Shown here piece by piece: positions 15,114-23,461 of a DNA stretch of 62,641 nucleotides. A program made the translations under genes and the position numbers. Each line of letters starts with the position of its first letter. Position 1 is the first letter of the stretch. The stretch spans positions 1 through 62,641 of the forward strand of contig WRGR01000038.1 of assembly GCA_009787085.1 (NCBI GenBank). The letters are read 5' to 3'. The notes under the pieces are model-generated. The model had not been told where the DNA came from. It made no database searches and saw only the letters and a list, made by a program, of their open reading frames with translations. Source of the DNA: Actinomycetes bacterium. GTDB lineage: Bacteria; Actinomycetota; Coriobacteriia; Coriobacteriales; UBA8131.

Positions 15114-16376
15114 ATGGGAATGACTACGACACAAAAGATCATGGCGGCGCACGCCGGCCTCGACCAGGTGCATGTCGGCGACTTGGTATTGGCGAACGTC
15201 GATCTGGTATTAGGCAACGACATCACGGCACCGGTGGCCATCAAGGAGTTCGCCAAGATCGGCGCTGCGCAGGTGTTCGACAGAGACAAGGTGGTGTTGG
15301 TGCCCGACCACTTCACTCCGAACAAAGACATCCAGTCCGCCGAGCACTGCAAGCTGATGCGGGAGTTCGCCTGCAAAATGCAGATCACCAACTATTTTGA
15401 GATCGGTGAGATGGGCATCGAGCATGTGATCATCCCGGAGAAGGGGCTGGCCGCTGCCGGTGAGCTGATCGTCGGCGCCGACTCGCATACTTGCACTTAT
15501 GGGGCGCTGGGCGCTGTCTCCACCGGGGTCGGCAGCACCGACATGGCCTTCGCCATGGCCACCGGCAGGCTCTGGTTCAAAGTCCCGGCGGCCATCAAGT
15601 TCACACTGCTCGGCGCCCCTGCCCAGTGGGTCAGCGGCAAGGATCTGATCCTGCATATCATCGGCCTGATCGGCGTTGACGGCGCCCTCTACAAGTCGAT
15701 GGAGTTCACCGGCCCCGGTGTGGCCAGCCTCTCCGTCGACGACCGCCTGACTGTGGCCAATATGGCCATCGAGGCCGGTGCCAAAAACGGCATATTCCCA
15801 GTGGACGAGGCCTGTCGGCGTTATCTGGACGAGCATGCCCAGCGGCCGTATACGGCCTATGCGGCCGATGCCGACGCTGAGTATGACGAGGAATACACCA
15901 TCGACCTGGCAACGCTTCGACCCACGGTGTCCTTCCCGCACCTGCCGGAGAATGCCCGCACCATCGATGCGGTCGGCGAAGTGGCCATCGACCAGGTGGT
16001 GATCGGCTCTTGCACCAATGGCCGGATGGAGGACCTGCGGGTGGCGGCAGGTTTGCTCAAGGGGCGTAAGGTGAAGAAGGGTGTGCGGCTGATCGTCATC
16101 CCGGGCTCCCAGAGAATCTATCTGGAGGCGATGCGCGAGGGACTGCTGGAGACTTTCGTCGAGGCCGGCGCGGCTGTCTCCACACCGACCTGTGGGCCTT
16201 GCCTGGGCGGCCACATGGGCATCCTGGCCAAGGGCGAGCGCTGCGTGTCCACCACCAACCGTAACTTCGTCGGCCGCATGGGGGACGTGGAGTCCGAGGT
16301 CTACTTGGCCAGCCCGGCAGTGGCTGCCGCCTCGGCGGTCTGCGGCCGGATCTGCGGCCCAGATCAGCTGGTATGA
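15114..16376 (+). CDS. leuC: 3-isopropylmalate dehydratase large subunit
   Basis: This is an aconitase-family protein of 420 aa, the length of the archaeal/actinobacterial-type LeuC. It has [20 protein letters not shown] and [12 protein letters not shown], supplying the three cluster cysteines of the [4Fe-4S] site. It isomerises 2- to 3-isopropylmalate together with LeuD and can also act on citramalate. ATG 15114 or 15120 are both possible starts; only 3 bp separate the gene from cimA. Confidence 0.94.
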   Translation: MGMTTTQKIMAAHAGLDQVHVGDLVLANVDLVLGNDITAPVAIKEFAKIGAAQVFDRDKVVLVPDHFTPNKDIQSAEHCKLMREFACKMQITNYFEIGEMGIEHVIIPEKGLAAAGELIVGADSHTCTYGALGAVSTGVGSTDMAFAMATGRLWFKVPAAIKFTLLGAPAQWVSGKDLILHIIGLIGVDGALYKSMEFTGPGVASLSVDDRLTVANMAIEAGAKNGIFPVDEACRRYLDEHAQRPYTAYAADADAEYDEEYTIDLATLRPTVSFPHLPENARTIDAVGEVAIDQVVIGSCTNGRMEDLRVAAGLLKGRKVKKGVRLIVIPGSQRIYLEAMREGLLETFVEAGAAVSTPTCGPCLGGHMGILAKGERCVSTTNRNFVGRMGDVESEVYLASPAVAAASAVCGRICGPDQLV

Positions 16377-16421
16377 AACAGACCGTAAGCAAACAAATAA
16401 TGGAGATCAAAGGAGATCAAG

Positions 16422-16913
16422 ATGAAGGCAAGAGGCTATGTGCATAAGTATGGCGACAACGTGGACACAGACGTGATTATCCCGGCGCGCCATTTGAACA
16501 CGTCTGACCCCGAACACTTGGCTGCGCACTGTATGGAGGACATCGATGCCGGCTTCGTAGGACGGGTGCAGCCAGGAGACATCATGGTCGGGCAGAAGAA
16601 CTTCGGCTGCGGCTCGTCGCGGGAGCATGCGCCGCTGGCGATCAAGACGGCGGGCATCTCAGCGGTGATCGCGGAGTCCTTCGCCCGCATTTTTTACCGC
16701 AACTCGATCAACATCGGCCTGCCGATTCTGGAGTGCGCCCCAGCGGCAGCGGCCATCAAGGCCGGCGATGAGGTGGAAGTGGACTTCTCGACCGGCACGA
16801 TCCGCGACCTGACGACCGGGGCCAGCTTCGAGGCCAAGGCCTTCCCGGAGTTCCTGCAGGGGATAATCGCCGACGGCGGCCTGGTCAACTACGCCAAAAG
16901 GACCATGGACTAG
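16422..16913 (+). CDS. leuD: 3-isopropylmalate dehydratase small subunit
   Basis: A 163-aa swivelling-domain subunit with [17 protein letters not shown] and the [10 protein letters not shown] motif. ATG 16422 follows AAAGGAGATCAAG. The stop codon TAG (16911-16913) is the first codon-sized piece of an inserted palindromic element, so the C-terminus may have been trimmed or extended slightly by the insertion. Confidence 0.93.
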   Translation: MKARGYVHKYGDNVDTDVIIPARHLNTSDPEHLAAHCMEDIDAGFVGRVQPGDIMVGQKNFGCGSSREHAPLAIKTAGISAVIAESFARIFYRNSINIGLPILECAPAAAAIKAGDEVEVDFSTGTIRDLTTGASFEAKAFPEFLQGIIADGGLVNYAKRTMD

Positions 16914-17046
16914 GGAAGTGTCGAATCAATGTGCGTAGTGCGTCATTGCGGACCTGATCCGCAATCTTTGCCTTGATCGGCAGGATGAAAGATTGCGGCT
17001 CGGAGGCTGCAATGACGGGGTTTTACAATCAATCGGCACTTCTCTG
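16910..17046 (+). repeat. MITE-like palindromic element, copy D, between leuD and leuB
   Basis: The left end is CTAGGGAAGTGTCGAATCAAT and the right end CAATCGGCACTTCTCTGG. The arms GCGTCATTGCGGA..TCCGCAATCTTT and AAAGATTGCGGC..GCTGCAATGACGGG are nearly complete. TA to TA-equivalent is 136 bp. It splits the leu operon, provides the leuD stop and may act as an RNA hairpin between leuD and leuB. Confidence 0.87.
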
Positions 17047-17079
17047 GCTGCAATTGAACTATCAATAGAAGGGTGACAA

Positions 17080-18156
17080 ATGGATTTTCATATCGTAACA
17101 GTATCCGGTGATGGCATCGGGCCAGATGTCGTTGAGCAGGGCAAGCGAATCCTGGACAAAGTGGGGGAGAAGTTCGGGCACAGTTTTCAGTTTGAAGAAC
17201 AACTGGCTGGCGGTGTGGCCATCGATGCAACGGGGGAGCCGCTGCCGGAGCAGACCGTCGAGGCCTGCCTGAAAAGCGATTCGGTGCTGCTGGGCGCGGT
17301 CGGCGGCCCGAAGTGGGACAACCTTCCCAACGTCCGTCCGGAGCAGGCGCTCCTGGGTTTGCGCAGCCGTTTGGGGCTGTTCGCCAACCTGCGCCCGGCC
17401 GAGCTGTTCGCCCAGTTGGCTGCGGCCAGCCCGCTGAAGCCCGAGATCATCGGCCACGAGCTGGACTTGCTGATCGTCCGGGAGCTGACCGGCGGCATCT
17501 ACTTCGGCGAGCATGGCCGTAGCGCCGACGGCCATGCTGCCTGGGACACCGAGGCCTACTCCACGCCGGAGATCGAACGGGTGCTGCGGGTCGGCTTTGA
17601 TGCTGCGGCCAAGCGGCGGGGCAAGCTCACCGTGGTGGACAAGGCGAACATCCTGGAGACCTCGCGACTCTGGCGCGAGGTGGCGCGGGCAATGGCTGCC
17701 GAGCACCCCGACATCCAGTGCGAGTACCTCTACGTTGACAACTGCGCCATGCAGCTGATCCGTGACCCCAAGCAGTTCGATGTCATCGTCACCTCCAACA
17801 TGTTCGGCGACATCCTCTCCGACGAGGCCAGCATGCTGGCTGGGTCGATCGGCATGCTGGCCTCGGCCAGCCTCGGCGACCGTGCTAGCAGCAAGGGGAT
17901 TCTGGGCATGTACGAGCCGATCCACGGCTCCGCCCCGGACATCGCCGACCAAGACTTAGCCAACCCGATAGCCACGATCCTCTCCTGTGCCATGATGCTC
18001 CGCTACTCCTTCGACCTGCAAGCCGAGGCCGATGCCGTGCGCAGCGCCGTGGAGCGGGTTTTAGACAAAGGCTACCGTACCGGTGACATCTACTCCGAAG
18101 GTACCCAAAAAGTGGGCACCAAGGAGATGGGGGCACTGATAGCCGCCGAGATATAG
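17080..18156 (+). CDS. leuB: 3-isopropylmalate dehydrogenase
   Basis: The protein is 358 aa. The N-terminal SGDGIGPDVVEQG nucleotide-site loop and the substrate region RSRLGLFANLRP, LLIVRELTGGIYFGE and CAMQLIRDPKQFD are all typical. It oxidises and decarboxylates 3-isopropylmalate using NAD+; it probably also takes methylmalate in the citramalate route. ATG 17080 follows GAAGGGTGACAA. The TAG stop opens a tandem repeat beginning TAGGGAAGCCGG, again resembling a MITE end. Confidence 0.94.
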   Translation: MDFHIVTVSGDGIGPDVVEQGKRILDKVGEKFGHSFQFEEQLAGGVAIDATGEPLPEQTVEACLKSDSVLLGAVGGPKWDNLPNVRPEQALLGLRSRLGLFANLRPAELFAQLAAASPLKPEIIGHELDLLIVRELTGGIYFGEHGRSADGHAAWDTEAYSTPEIERVLRVGFDAAAKRRGKLTVVDKANILETSRLWREVARAMAAEHPDIQCEYLYVDNCAMQLIRDPKQFDVIVTSNMFGDILSDEASMLAGSIGMLASASLGDRASSKGILGMYEPIHGSAPDIADQDLANPIATILSCAMMLRYSFDLQAEADAVRSAVERVLDKGYRTGDIYSEGTQKVGTKEMGALIAAEI

Positions 18157-18213
18157 GGAAGCCGGCAAGGGGAAGCCGGCAAGGGGAAGCCGGCAAGGGG
18201 AAGCCGGCAAGCA
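18157..18213 (+). repeat. 14-bp tandem repeat downstream of leuB
   Basis: GGGAAGCCGGCAAG is repeated four times without change, immediately after the leuB stop. It is noncoding in context, unlike the other tandem repeats of this window. Confidence 0.95.
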
Positions 18214-18489
18214 GTTGCGGTACTGCTGGCCGCCGACGCCAGCCGCCTGACCCTGGAGGAGGCCGACGGCTCATACACTGCCTACCTCTTCGGGCAGGAT
18301 ATCAAGTTCTGGGAGGGCGGCGAGGCCGTCTACAAGGAGACGTGCATAGTCGGGCAGCCGGACGCGGCGCTGGCCGCGGCCGGCTATGGCTTCGCCAACG
18401 GTGCCAACGACTACAGGATGGCCTTCTCGGCCGACCCGGCGCTGGGCGTGCTTCTCGTGGAGCCGGGCGGTGCAATGGCAATAAGTTAA
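18211..18489 (+). pseudogene. C-terminal fragment of an unidentified protein
   Basis: A 92-codon open frame without a start codon encodes a well-behaved, GC-rich sequence (YLFGQDIKFWEGG, GYGFANGANDYRMAF) ending TAA at 18487-18489. Codon use looks like real coding sequence. It is probably the tail of a larger, perhaps surface, protein cut away by the event that left the tandem repeat. No family is recognised. The following 18490-18600 is AT-rich and holds no supported gene. Confidence 0.4.
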
Positions 18490-18600
18490 TCAGAAGATTG
18501 GTTGACAGCAGTAAAACAGTTACAATTCAAATTGGAACTGAAGGCAATGAGTATAAATATAGTAATCCTAAAGGTGCTTGCAATGGAAAAAGGTTAAATA

Positions 18601-19513
18601 ATGGCGGCTTTGCTGCTGGCGGTGTGCGTCTGCTCTGCCTTGGTCATGCCGCCCAGCATTGCTGTCGGCAGTGAGGCACCAGACACCAAGCCTGTTTCCC
18701 AAGCAACGCCCGCGCACGGCGGCGAAGGCATCGCTTGCGGAAATCGACCCGATCAACCCGACCACCAAGACAACTAAGGTATCCGGCAGCAGTACCCCCG
18801 GGGCAAAGGTGCAGCTTTGGTACGGCTCGAAGATGGTCAAGGGGGCTTATGCTAAGTCCAACGGCAAGTTTACGCTCGCCAAGCTGAGTTTGAAGAAATA
18901 TTTGGGCAAGACCCTCACCCTCACCGCTACGAAGCCCGGCTATCAGAAGGTTAGCGTGAAACTTAAGGTCAAGGCCTATGTCAAGCCCACCCTGAAGACC
19001 TACCAGAACTTCTTGAACCACCTTTACAGGGGGGCTGGCTACAACAAGGCATCGAAGCTGCTCTTTATGATCGACACCGCCGTGGGCTTGTCGAAGCCGG
19101 TGCAGTTCAACGACTGGCCGACACGCAGATACAGTCTCTCAAACATCAAGAGCAGGATAAAAGACTACTTCGGCAAGTCCTACAGTTCCAAGACGATCAT
19201 CAACTACTTGTCCAGCGGCGAGGTCTACGCCTATAAGGGCGGCTATGTCTACTTCAACGGCGGGTCGCTTTGGAGCTTTGGCCACACCTATAAGGTGAAG
19301 AAGGCTCAACGGCTGGCCAACGGCACCATCGCCCTGACAGTGGACGTGACCGCCTTCGGCGGTGGCGGGGCAGGGTACATCGATGATGACGGCTTGTTCG
19401 AATACAAGTACAAAAACAAGAAATTCTACATCAAAGAGAACGGCCAGAGCCGTTACGGCTACAACTTCATCAGCAACCAGGCTCTTGGAACGGGCACAAA
19501 GGTCAGGGCCTGA
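18601..19513 (+). pseudogene. Secreted Ig-like-domain protein, frame disrupted
   Basis: ATG 18601, behind GGAAAAAGG, opens a clear signal peptide (MAALLLAVCVCSALVMPPSIA). That frame runs on for about 45 codons, but the mature domains lie in the +1 frame (the ORF from about 18659). A frameshift near 18715-18745 must separate them. The downstream frame holds one Ig-like domain (VSGSSTPGAKVQLWYGSK to KLKVKAYVKP). After it comes a Tyr/Lys-rich C-terminal domain of about 180 residues (KTIINYLSSGEVYAYKGG, AFGGGGAGYIDDDG) with no recognised name. It was probably a cell-surface or secreted protein. The shift could be decay or an assembly error. Confidence 0.55.
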
Positions 19514-19869
19514 TAGGCGTAGGCGTGGCGGCCCGCCAGCAACAGCGGTTGCCTGCCGCCCGTAAAACGCGCCGTCCGTAAAAGCAGAAGCACGGGTCAG
19601 AGACACCAGAGCACAAGGACAGGCATCCTGTGCTCGCGGGTCGTCAGGGTGGTGCCGGCGCTGGCGCCACACTTGCCTGCCGCCCCGGCAGACATCTGCC
19701 GCAAGCCTTCATGATAGACTAAGCAGCAAGGGCGCGTATGGCAAAACAGGTGGGCGGGGAATGCTGCCGTTTTCCTGAAGCGCACCAAGAGCCGTTTTTT
19801 TGCTGTTCTGTTATTGCGTAGTTAGTGCGGAAGCGGCCATACTGAAGCTTAGAACGTGGGAAGGATACT
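19514..19869 (+). other. Intergenic region with hairpins
   Basis: No gene is supported. A hairpin GAGCACAAGG...CCTGTGCTC at 19609-19635 and a GGCGCTGGCGCC palindrome near 19660 may end transcription of the upstream gene. The last 60 bases should hold the promoter of the radical SAM gene, but no clear boxes are seen. Confidence 0.4.
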
Positions 19870-21819
19870 GTGAACGATAAAACTATCAGTGTCTGCCCGG
19901 TCTGTTTGCAGAGGCTAAAGGCGCATCTGGTTCGCCGTCAAGGTTCGATTTTTTTGGAGAAGACCTGCCCGGAACACGGCTTTTTCTCCACCTTGGTTTG
20001 GGCGGATGGTTTGGATTTTGATGCTTGGGGCGGCAGTGCGGCGGCATCTTGCTGCTGCGGTGAGGTGGCTGATACGGATGCGAGCACGGCCGATTGCTGT
20101 GACATGCCTGCTCAGGCCGATGCCAGTGCGGCATCCTGCTGCGATGAGGTGTTTTTCGCATCCAAGGGTGCGGAGGATTGCTGCAGCGGCGGCCACCCAG
20201 GCGCTGGCCACCCGATCGGCAGCCACAGCGGGCAGCCGGACTGCCCGAGTGGCTGCGCGGATTGCGACCTTCACCTTACCCGCCCCTGCTGTGTGCTCTT
20301 CGAGGTCACACAACGCTGCAACCTCAACTGCCCGGTCTGCTTCGCCGCTGCCGGCAGCGCCCCCGGCGGCTTTGACGGCGGCCATGGCGGCGGCCATGGC
20401 GGCGACGATGGCGGCGGCGATGGCGGCTGCGGCGGCGACGATGGCGGCTGCGGCGACAGGGGAGCAGCCCCCACTGTGCCGCCCGATCCGTCACTGGCAA
20501 CGATCGGCTCTTGGTACGACGCGCTTAAACAGCGGGCTGGTATCTGCCACATTCAGCTTTCCGGCGGCGAGCCGACCCTGCGCGACGACTTGCCACAGAT
20601 CATCCGTATCGGCAGGCAGAAGGGCTTCGACTACTTTCAACTGAACACCAACGGCCTGCGTTTGGCCACTGACCGCAAGCTCGCCGGGCAGCTTAAAGAT
20701 GCCGGCCTGAGCTGTGTGTTCCTACAGTTCGACGGCCTCTCTGAGGCCGCCAGCCGCAAATTGCGCGGCCGCCCGCTGCTGGCGCAGAAAAAGGCGGCCA
20801 TCGCCAACGCCGCTGTTGCTGGCTTGCCGGTGGTGCTCGTCCCGACGCTGGCCTATGGCATCAACGACCACGAGCTGATGGCGATTGTCGACTTCGGAAT
20901 CCAAGCTGCGCCGGCTGTCCGAGGCATCCACTTCCAGCCCATAGCCCATTTCGGGCGCTGTGAACTGGAGAAGCACCGGCTTGATGAGCCGCTCGGTCAT
21001 TGCGGGCCTGATCCGCAGTTTTTTACGCCGCTGGCAATGGATAATGTCGGTTGTAGCAATTTGCAAAGAGAGGGCGAGGGGGCGTCCACCGTGCTCTGTA
21101 GCTGTGACGGCAACATACATGAGCCGTCCTCCTGTCCCTCTGCCACGGTCGCCCGCCTGACGATCCCCGATGTCTTGAAGTTGCTGGAGGAGCAAAGCGG
21201 CGGCATGTTACGCAGGGAGCACTTCTCTGGCGGGTCGGCTGAGAGTCCGCATTGCTCCTTCAGTGCCAATTACCTGATCGGCGAGGACGGGCGGCTTGAG
21301 CACCTTGGCGCACGAGGTACCACTGCTATTACTGCTGTTGCTGCTGCTACCGGCGGCAGCAGTGCAGCTCAGCAGTGTTGTTCGCAGCAGCCAAGTTGTT
21401 GCGGACTGCCCGTCCCGACCGTCAGCGAACCCGATTCGCACGGGCTGTTGCGTTCAGCTGCCATAAAATCCGGCCAGTGCGACCGATCCGGCCAGCCCGA
21501 CTCAGGCGCTGCTGAATCCCTCCCGTATGGCCAGTCTGATTCGGTAGCTCTTGCCCAAGACATCCAGAAACGACGTTGGGGCAGCCCCTTTAACGGTCTG
21601 CCGCCGAGCCGGCCGGAGGGCAACACCTTGGACGCTTGGCTCTGGGACAGTAGGATGCGCGGCTTTGCGATCAGCGGTATGGCCTTCATGGATGCCTACA
21701 GTATGGACTTTGAGCGTCTGCGTTCTTGCTACATATTCGTGATGGATGCCCAAGGCCGCCCAATTCCCTTCTGCGCCTACAATCTGACTAACACACAGGG
21801 CAGGGGTTTTTACCGCTGA
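19870..21819 (+). CDS. Radical SAM protein, TrsS/Tes-like
   Basis: The N-terminal module (CPVCLQRLKAHLV then EKTCPEHGFFSTLVW) is the CxxC and CPEHG-type metal-binding entry shared by TrsS and tetraether-synthase-like radical SAM enzymes. The cluster motif C150-NLN-C154-PV-C157 follows, then the SGGEPTLR motif. The end (MDFERLRSCYIFVMD, PFCAYNL) is a family signature. The reaction is not known from the sequence. Low-complexity inserts swell it to 649 aa: a Cys-rich stretch with repeated CC pairs before the radical SAM core (residues 57-105), a Gly/His/Asp repeat at 20377-20455, a palindromic element copy at about 20969-21075, and a Ser/Cys-rich region at 21310-21550. GTG 19870 is the start. 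Confidence 0.65.
   Translation: MNDKTISVCPVCLQRLKAHLVRRQGSIFLEKTCPEHGFFSTLVWADGLDFDAWGGSAAASCCCGEVADTDASTADCCDMPAQADASAASCCDEVFFASKGAEDCCSGGHPGAGHPIGSHSGQPDCPSGCADCDLHLTRPCCVLFEVTQRCNLNCPVCFAAAGSAPGGFDGGHGGGHGGDDGGGDGGCGGDDGGCGDRGAAPTVPPDPSLATIGSWYDALKQRAGICHIQLSGGEPTLRDDLPQIIRIGRQKGFDYFQLNTNGLRLATDRKLAGQLKDAGLSCVFLQFDGLSEAASRKLRGRPLLAQKKAAIANAAVAGLPVVLVPTLAYGINDHELMAIVDFGIQAAPAVRGIHFQPIAHFGRCELEKHRLDEPLGHCGPDPQFFTPLAMDNVGCSNLQREGEGASTVLCSCDGNIHEPSSCPSATVARLTIPDVLKLLEEQSGGMLRREHFSGGSAESPHCSFSANYLIGEDGRLEHLGARGTTAITAVAAATGGSSAAQQCCSQQPSCCGLPVPTVSEPDSHGLLRSAAIKSGQCDRSGQPDSGAAESLPYGQSDSVALAQDIQKRRWGSPFNGLPPSRPEGNTLDAWLWDSRMRGFAISGMAFMDAYSMDFERLRSCYIFVMDAQGRPIPFCAYNLTNTQGRGFYR
20377..20455 (+). 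repeat. Gly/His/Asp tandem repeat in radical SAM gene
   Basis: Repeats of GGCGGCCATGGC and GGCGACGATGGC encode GGHG and GDDGG units. The run is in frame, directly after the CxxxCxxC cluster motif, and could bind metal through its His and Asp residues, though nothing shows that it does. Confidence 0.85.
20969..21075 (+). repeat. Degenerate MITE-like element, copy E, inside radical SAM gene
   Basis: A left end like GAGAAGCACCGGCTTGAT is followed by CGGTCATTGCGGGCCTGATCCGCAG. The right arm and right end are decayed (TTGTAGCAATTTGCAAAGAG). The coding frame passes through it, giving HCGPDP, the same peptide as in copy A of murT. The right boundary is approximate. Confidence 0.65.
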
Positions 21820-22018
21820 GTGGCAACCAGCAGATACTCTTCTGACACACTGTCGCTTCGCCAACGGCTATGGTGCCTTTTGTGTTGCCAGTGCGTGCCG
21901 CTGTCTGGATAAGGCAGGTACTTAGGGCAAGCAAGAGTGCCTGCGGCGCTTTAAGTCAAAACAGTGGAGTAGAATAGTTTGAAGCTGTTTGGGTGGCGCG
22001 GAAAGGATGTCTGGTCTT

Positions 22019-22732
22019 ATGCAGATCAAAGCGGTGTTCTTCGATGTCGGCAATACACTGATCACTACTGATTTGCCAGAATCGGAGGTCTTCTGTGATG
22101 TTGCCGCTGCGGTGGGCGTGCAGCTTGATGCCCGCCAGGTGAATAGCTTGGTGCCGCTGATGTATCAACGCTACGAGGAGTTTTATGGGGCAGACAGCAG
22201 CTTTTGGAGTGACGATGGGCAGGCGCGGCAGATATGGCTGCAGATGTATCGCTACCTTTGTGAGCTTTTGGGCATTGAGGACGAGGCGGCAGAGATCGCA
22301 GACCGGGTCTACGAGGTTTATTTCACCGCTGACGCTTGGCGCTGCTTTGACGACGTGCTGCCCTGTTTGGAGCGGCTGGCAGCGCTTGATGTGCAGATGG
22401 GGCTGATATCCAATTGGGACAGCACCTTGCGGCAGATCGTCAGCGGCCTTGGCCTTGCCTGCCACTTCCAGACTGTCCTCGGATCAGCCGATGTTTGCTG
22501 TTGTAAGCCGGATGCGGCGATTTTTCAGATAGCGCTGGAGCATTTGGGGGTTTCTGCCCAGCAAGCTGTGCATGTTGGGGATCATTGCCAAGCCGACGTG
22601 CAAGGGGCCATGGGTGTCGGAATGGGTGCCGTGCTGTTGGATCGTGCCGGCCAACATGTCGGCTTCAGTGCTGCTCCTCGGATATCGAGCTTAGGCCAAC
22701 TACCAGGCCTTATCGAGCAGTGGCAGATATAG
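22019..22732 (+). CDS. HAD-family hydrolase
   Basis: The HAD core is clear: motif I VFFDVGNTLI (nucleophile Asp), motif II in LISNWD, the Lys in CCKPDAAIF and motif IV GDHCQADV. An alpha-helical cap lies at residues 18-100. This resembles HDHD3-like or phosphoglycolate-phosphatase-like members; the substrate cannot be told. ATG 22019 is preferred because GGAAAGG lies about ten bases upstream; ATG 22007 is too close to it. Confidence 0.8.
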   Translation: MQIKAVFFDVGNTLITTDLPESEVFCDVAAAVGVQLDARQVNSLVPLMYQRYEEFYGADSSFWSDDGQARQIWLQMYRYLCELLGIEDEAAEIADRVYEVYFTADAWRCFDDVLPCLERLAALDVQMGLISNWDSTLRQIVSGLGLACHFQTVLGSADVCCCKPDAAIFQIALEHLGVSAQQAVHVGDHCQADVQGAMGVGMGAVLLDRAGQHVGFSAAPRISSLGQLPGLIEQWQI

Positions 22733-22739
22733 GCTTCGT

Positions 22740-22872
22740 CCAGGGAGGCACTGATCAATGCTGTCATACTAGGCTGGGAAGCAGGATTACTATCCGCCTT
22801 TCTCTTCAGTGGCCTAAAAGATTGCGGCTCAGGGCGGCAATGACCGTATCTTGTGCAGTGATCGGCAGTAAC
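22740..22872 (+). repeat. MITE-like palindromic element, copy F
   Basis: The left end CCAGGGAGGCACTGATCAATG is good. The right half keeps AAAGATTGCGGCTC..GGCGGCAATGACCG and a worn end CAGTGATCGGCAG. The left inner arm is lost. It lies between the convergent HAD and DUF2284 genes. Confidence 0.7.
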
Positions 22873-22912
22873 GGGCTTTCCGCGCCGGTCGCTGCTTGAT
22901 CCAGTACAGTGC

Positions 22913-23455
22913 TCAGTACAGCACGCAACTGGTGTAGGCGATGGTATTCGGCCCGTGATTGTAAGGCACATCGGCCAGCTTGCAAACGTCGGCGACGATC
23001 AGCCCCATGGCCTCCATCGAGGGATGCATGCGCTCCGGGAAACGGCAAGGCTCATCAGGATACGAGCACTCCGGGCAGAGCTTGCAGGTGCCGGCGGAGA
23101 GCAGCAAAAGTTCGCTCTGGTGAGCGGCGAGGCGTTCGTCTAGCTCGTCGAAACGCTGGTGGTGCTGTTTGGCCGCATCCATCATGGCATCCCAGTCAAA
23201 GGAGTTCTCGGTTTCACCAACGGTCTGGAATAAAAGGCCGTGGCGGTAGGACTTGAACTTCTCGCGGGCGATATCCAGTTCGCCTAGGGCCGGCGGACAC
23301 GACCAACTGTGCCCATAGGCTTGGCATTTGCCCATTGCACACATCTCACGCACTTCGGAGCGGGCGATGAGGTCGGCTGGATCAAAAGTGCCGATGGGGT
23401 CAAAGCCGCTGTCTTCAATCAATTGCCGGAGGCTTTCTGTGTTCATCGTTGTCAC
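22913..23455 (-). CDS. DUF2284 predicted metal-binding protein
   Basis: A 180-aa cysteine-rich protein with CAMGKCQAYGHSWSCPP near the N-terminus and CKLCPECSYPDEPCRFPERMHPSMEAMG in two conserved segments, the DUF2284 signature. It probably binds an Fe-S cluster or another metal. It follows hypE on the same strand by about 6 bases, so it may be co-transcribed with the hydrogenase maturation genes, although DUF2284 proteins also occur elsewhere. Confidence 0.8.
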   Translation of the reverse strand: MTTMNTESLRQLIEDSGFDPIGTFDPADLIARSEVREMCAMGKCQAYGHSWSCPPALGELDIAREKFKSYRHGLLFQTVGETENSFDWDAMMDAAKQHHQRFDELDERLAAHQSELLLLSAGTCKLCPECSYPDEPCRFPERMHPSMEAMGLIVADVCKLADVPYNHGPNTIAYTSCVLY

Positions 23456-23461
23456 GCATCC

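Noticed and set aside
15210-16214. Long minus-strand ORF of 334 codons opposite leuC
   Set aside because: It is a shadow of GC-rich leuC codons; its translation is low in complexity and no ribosome site or family match is seen.
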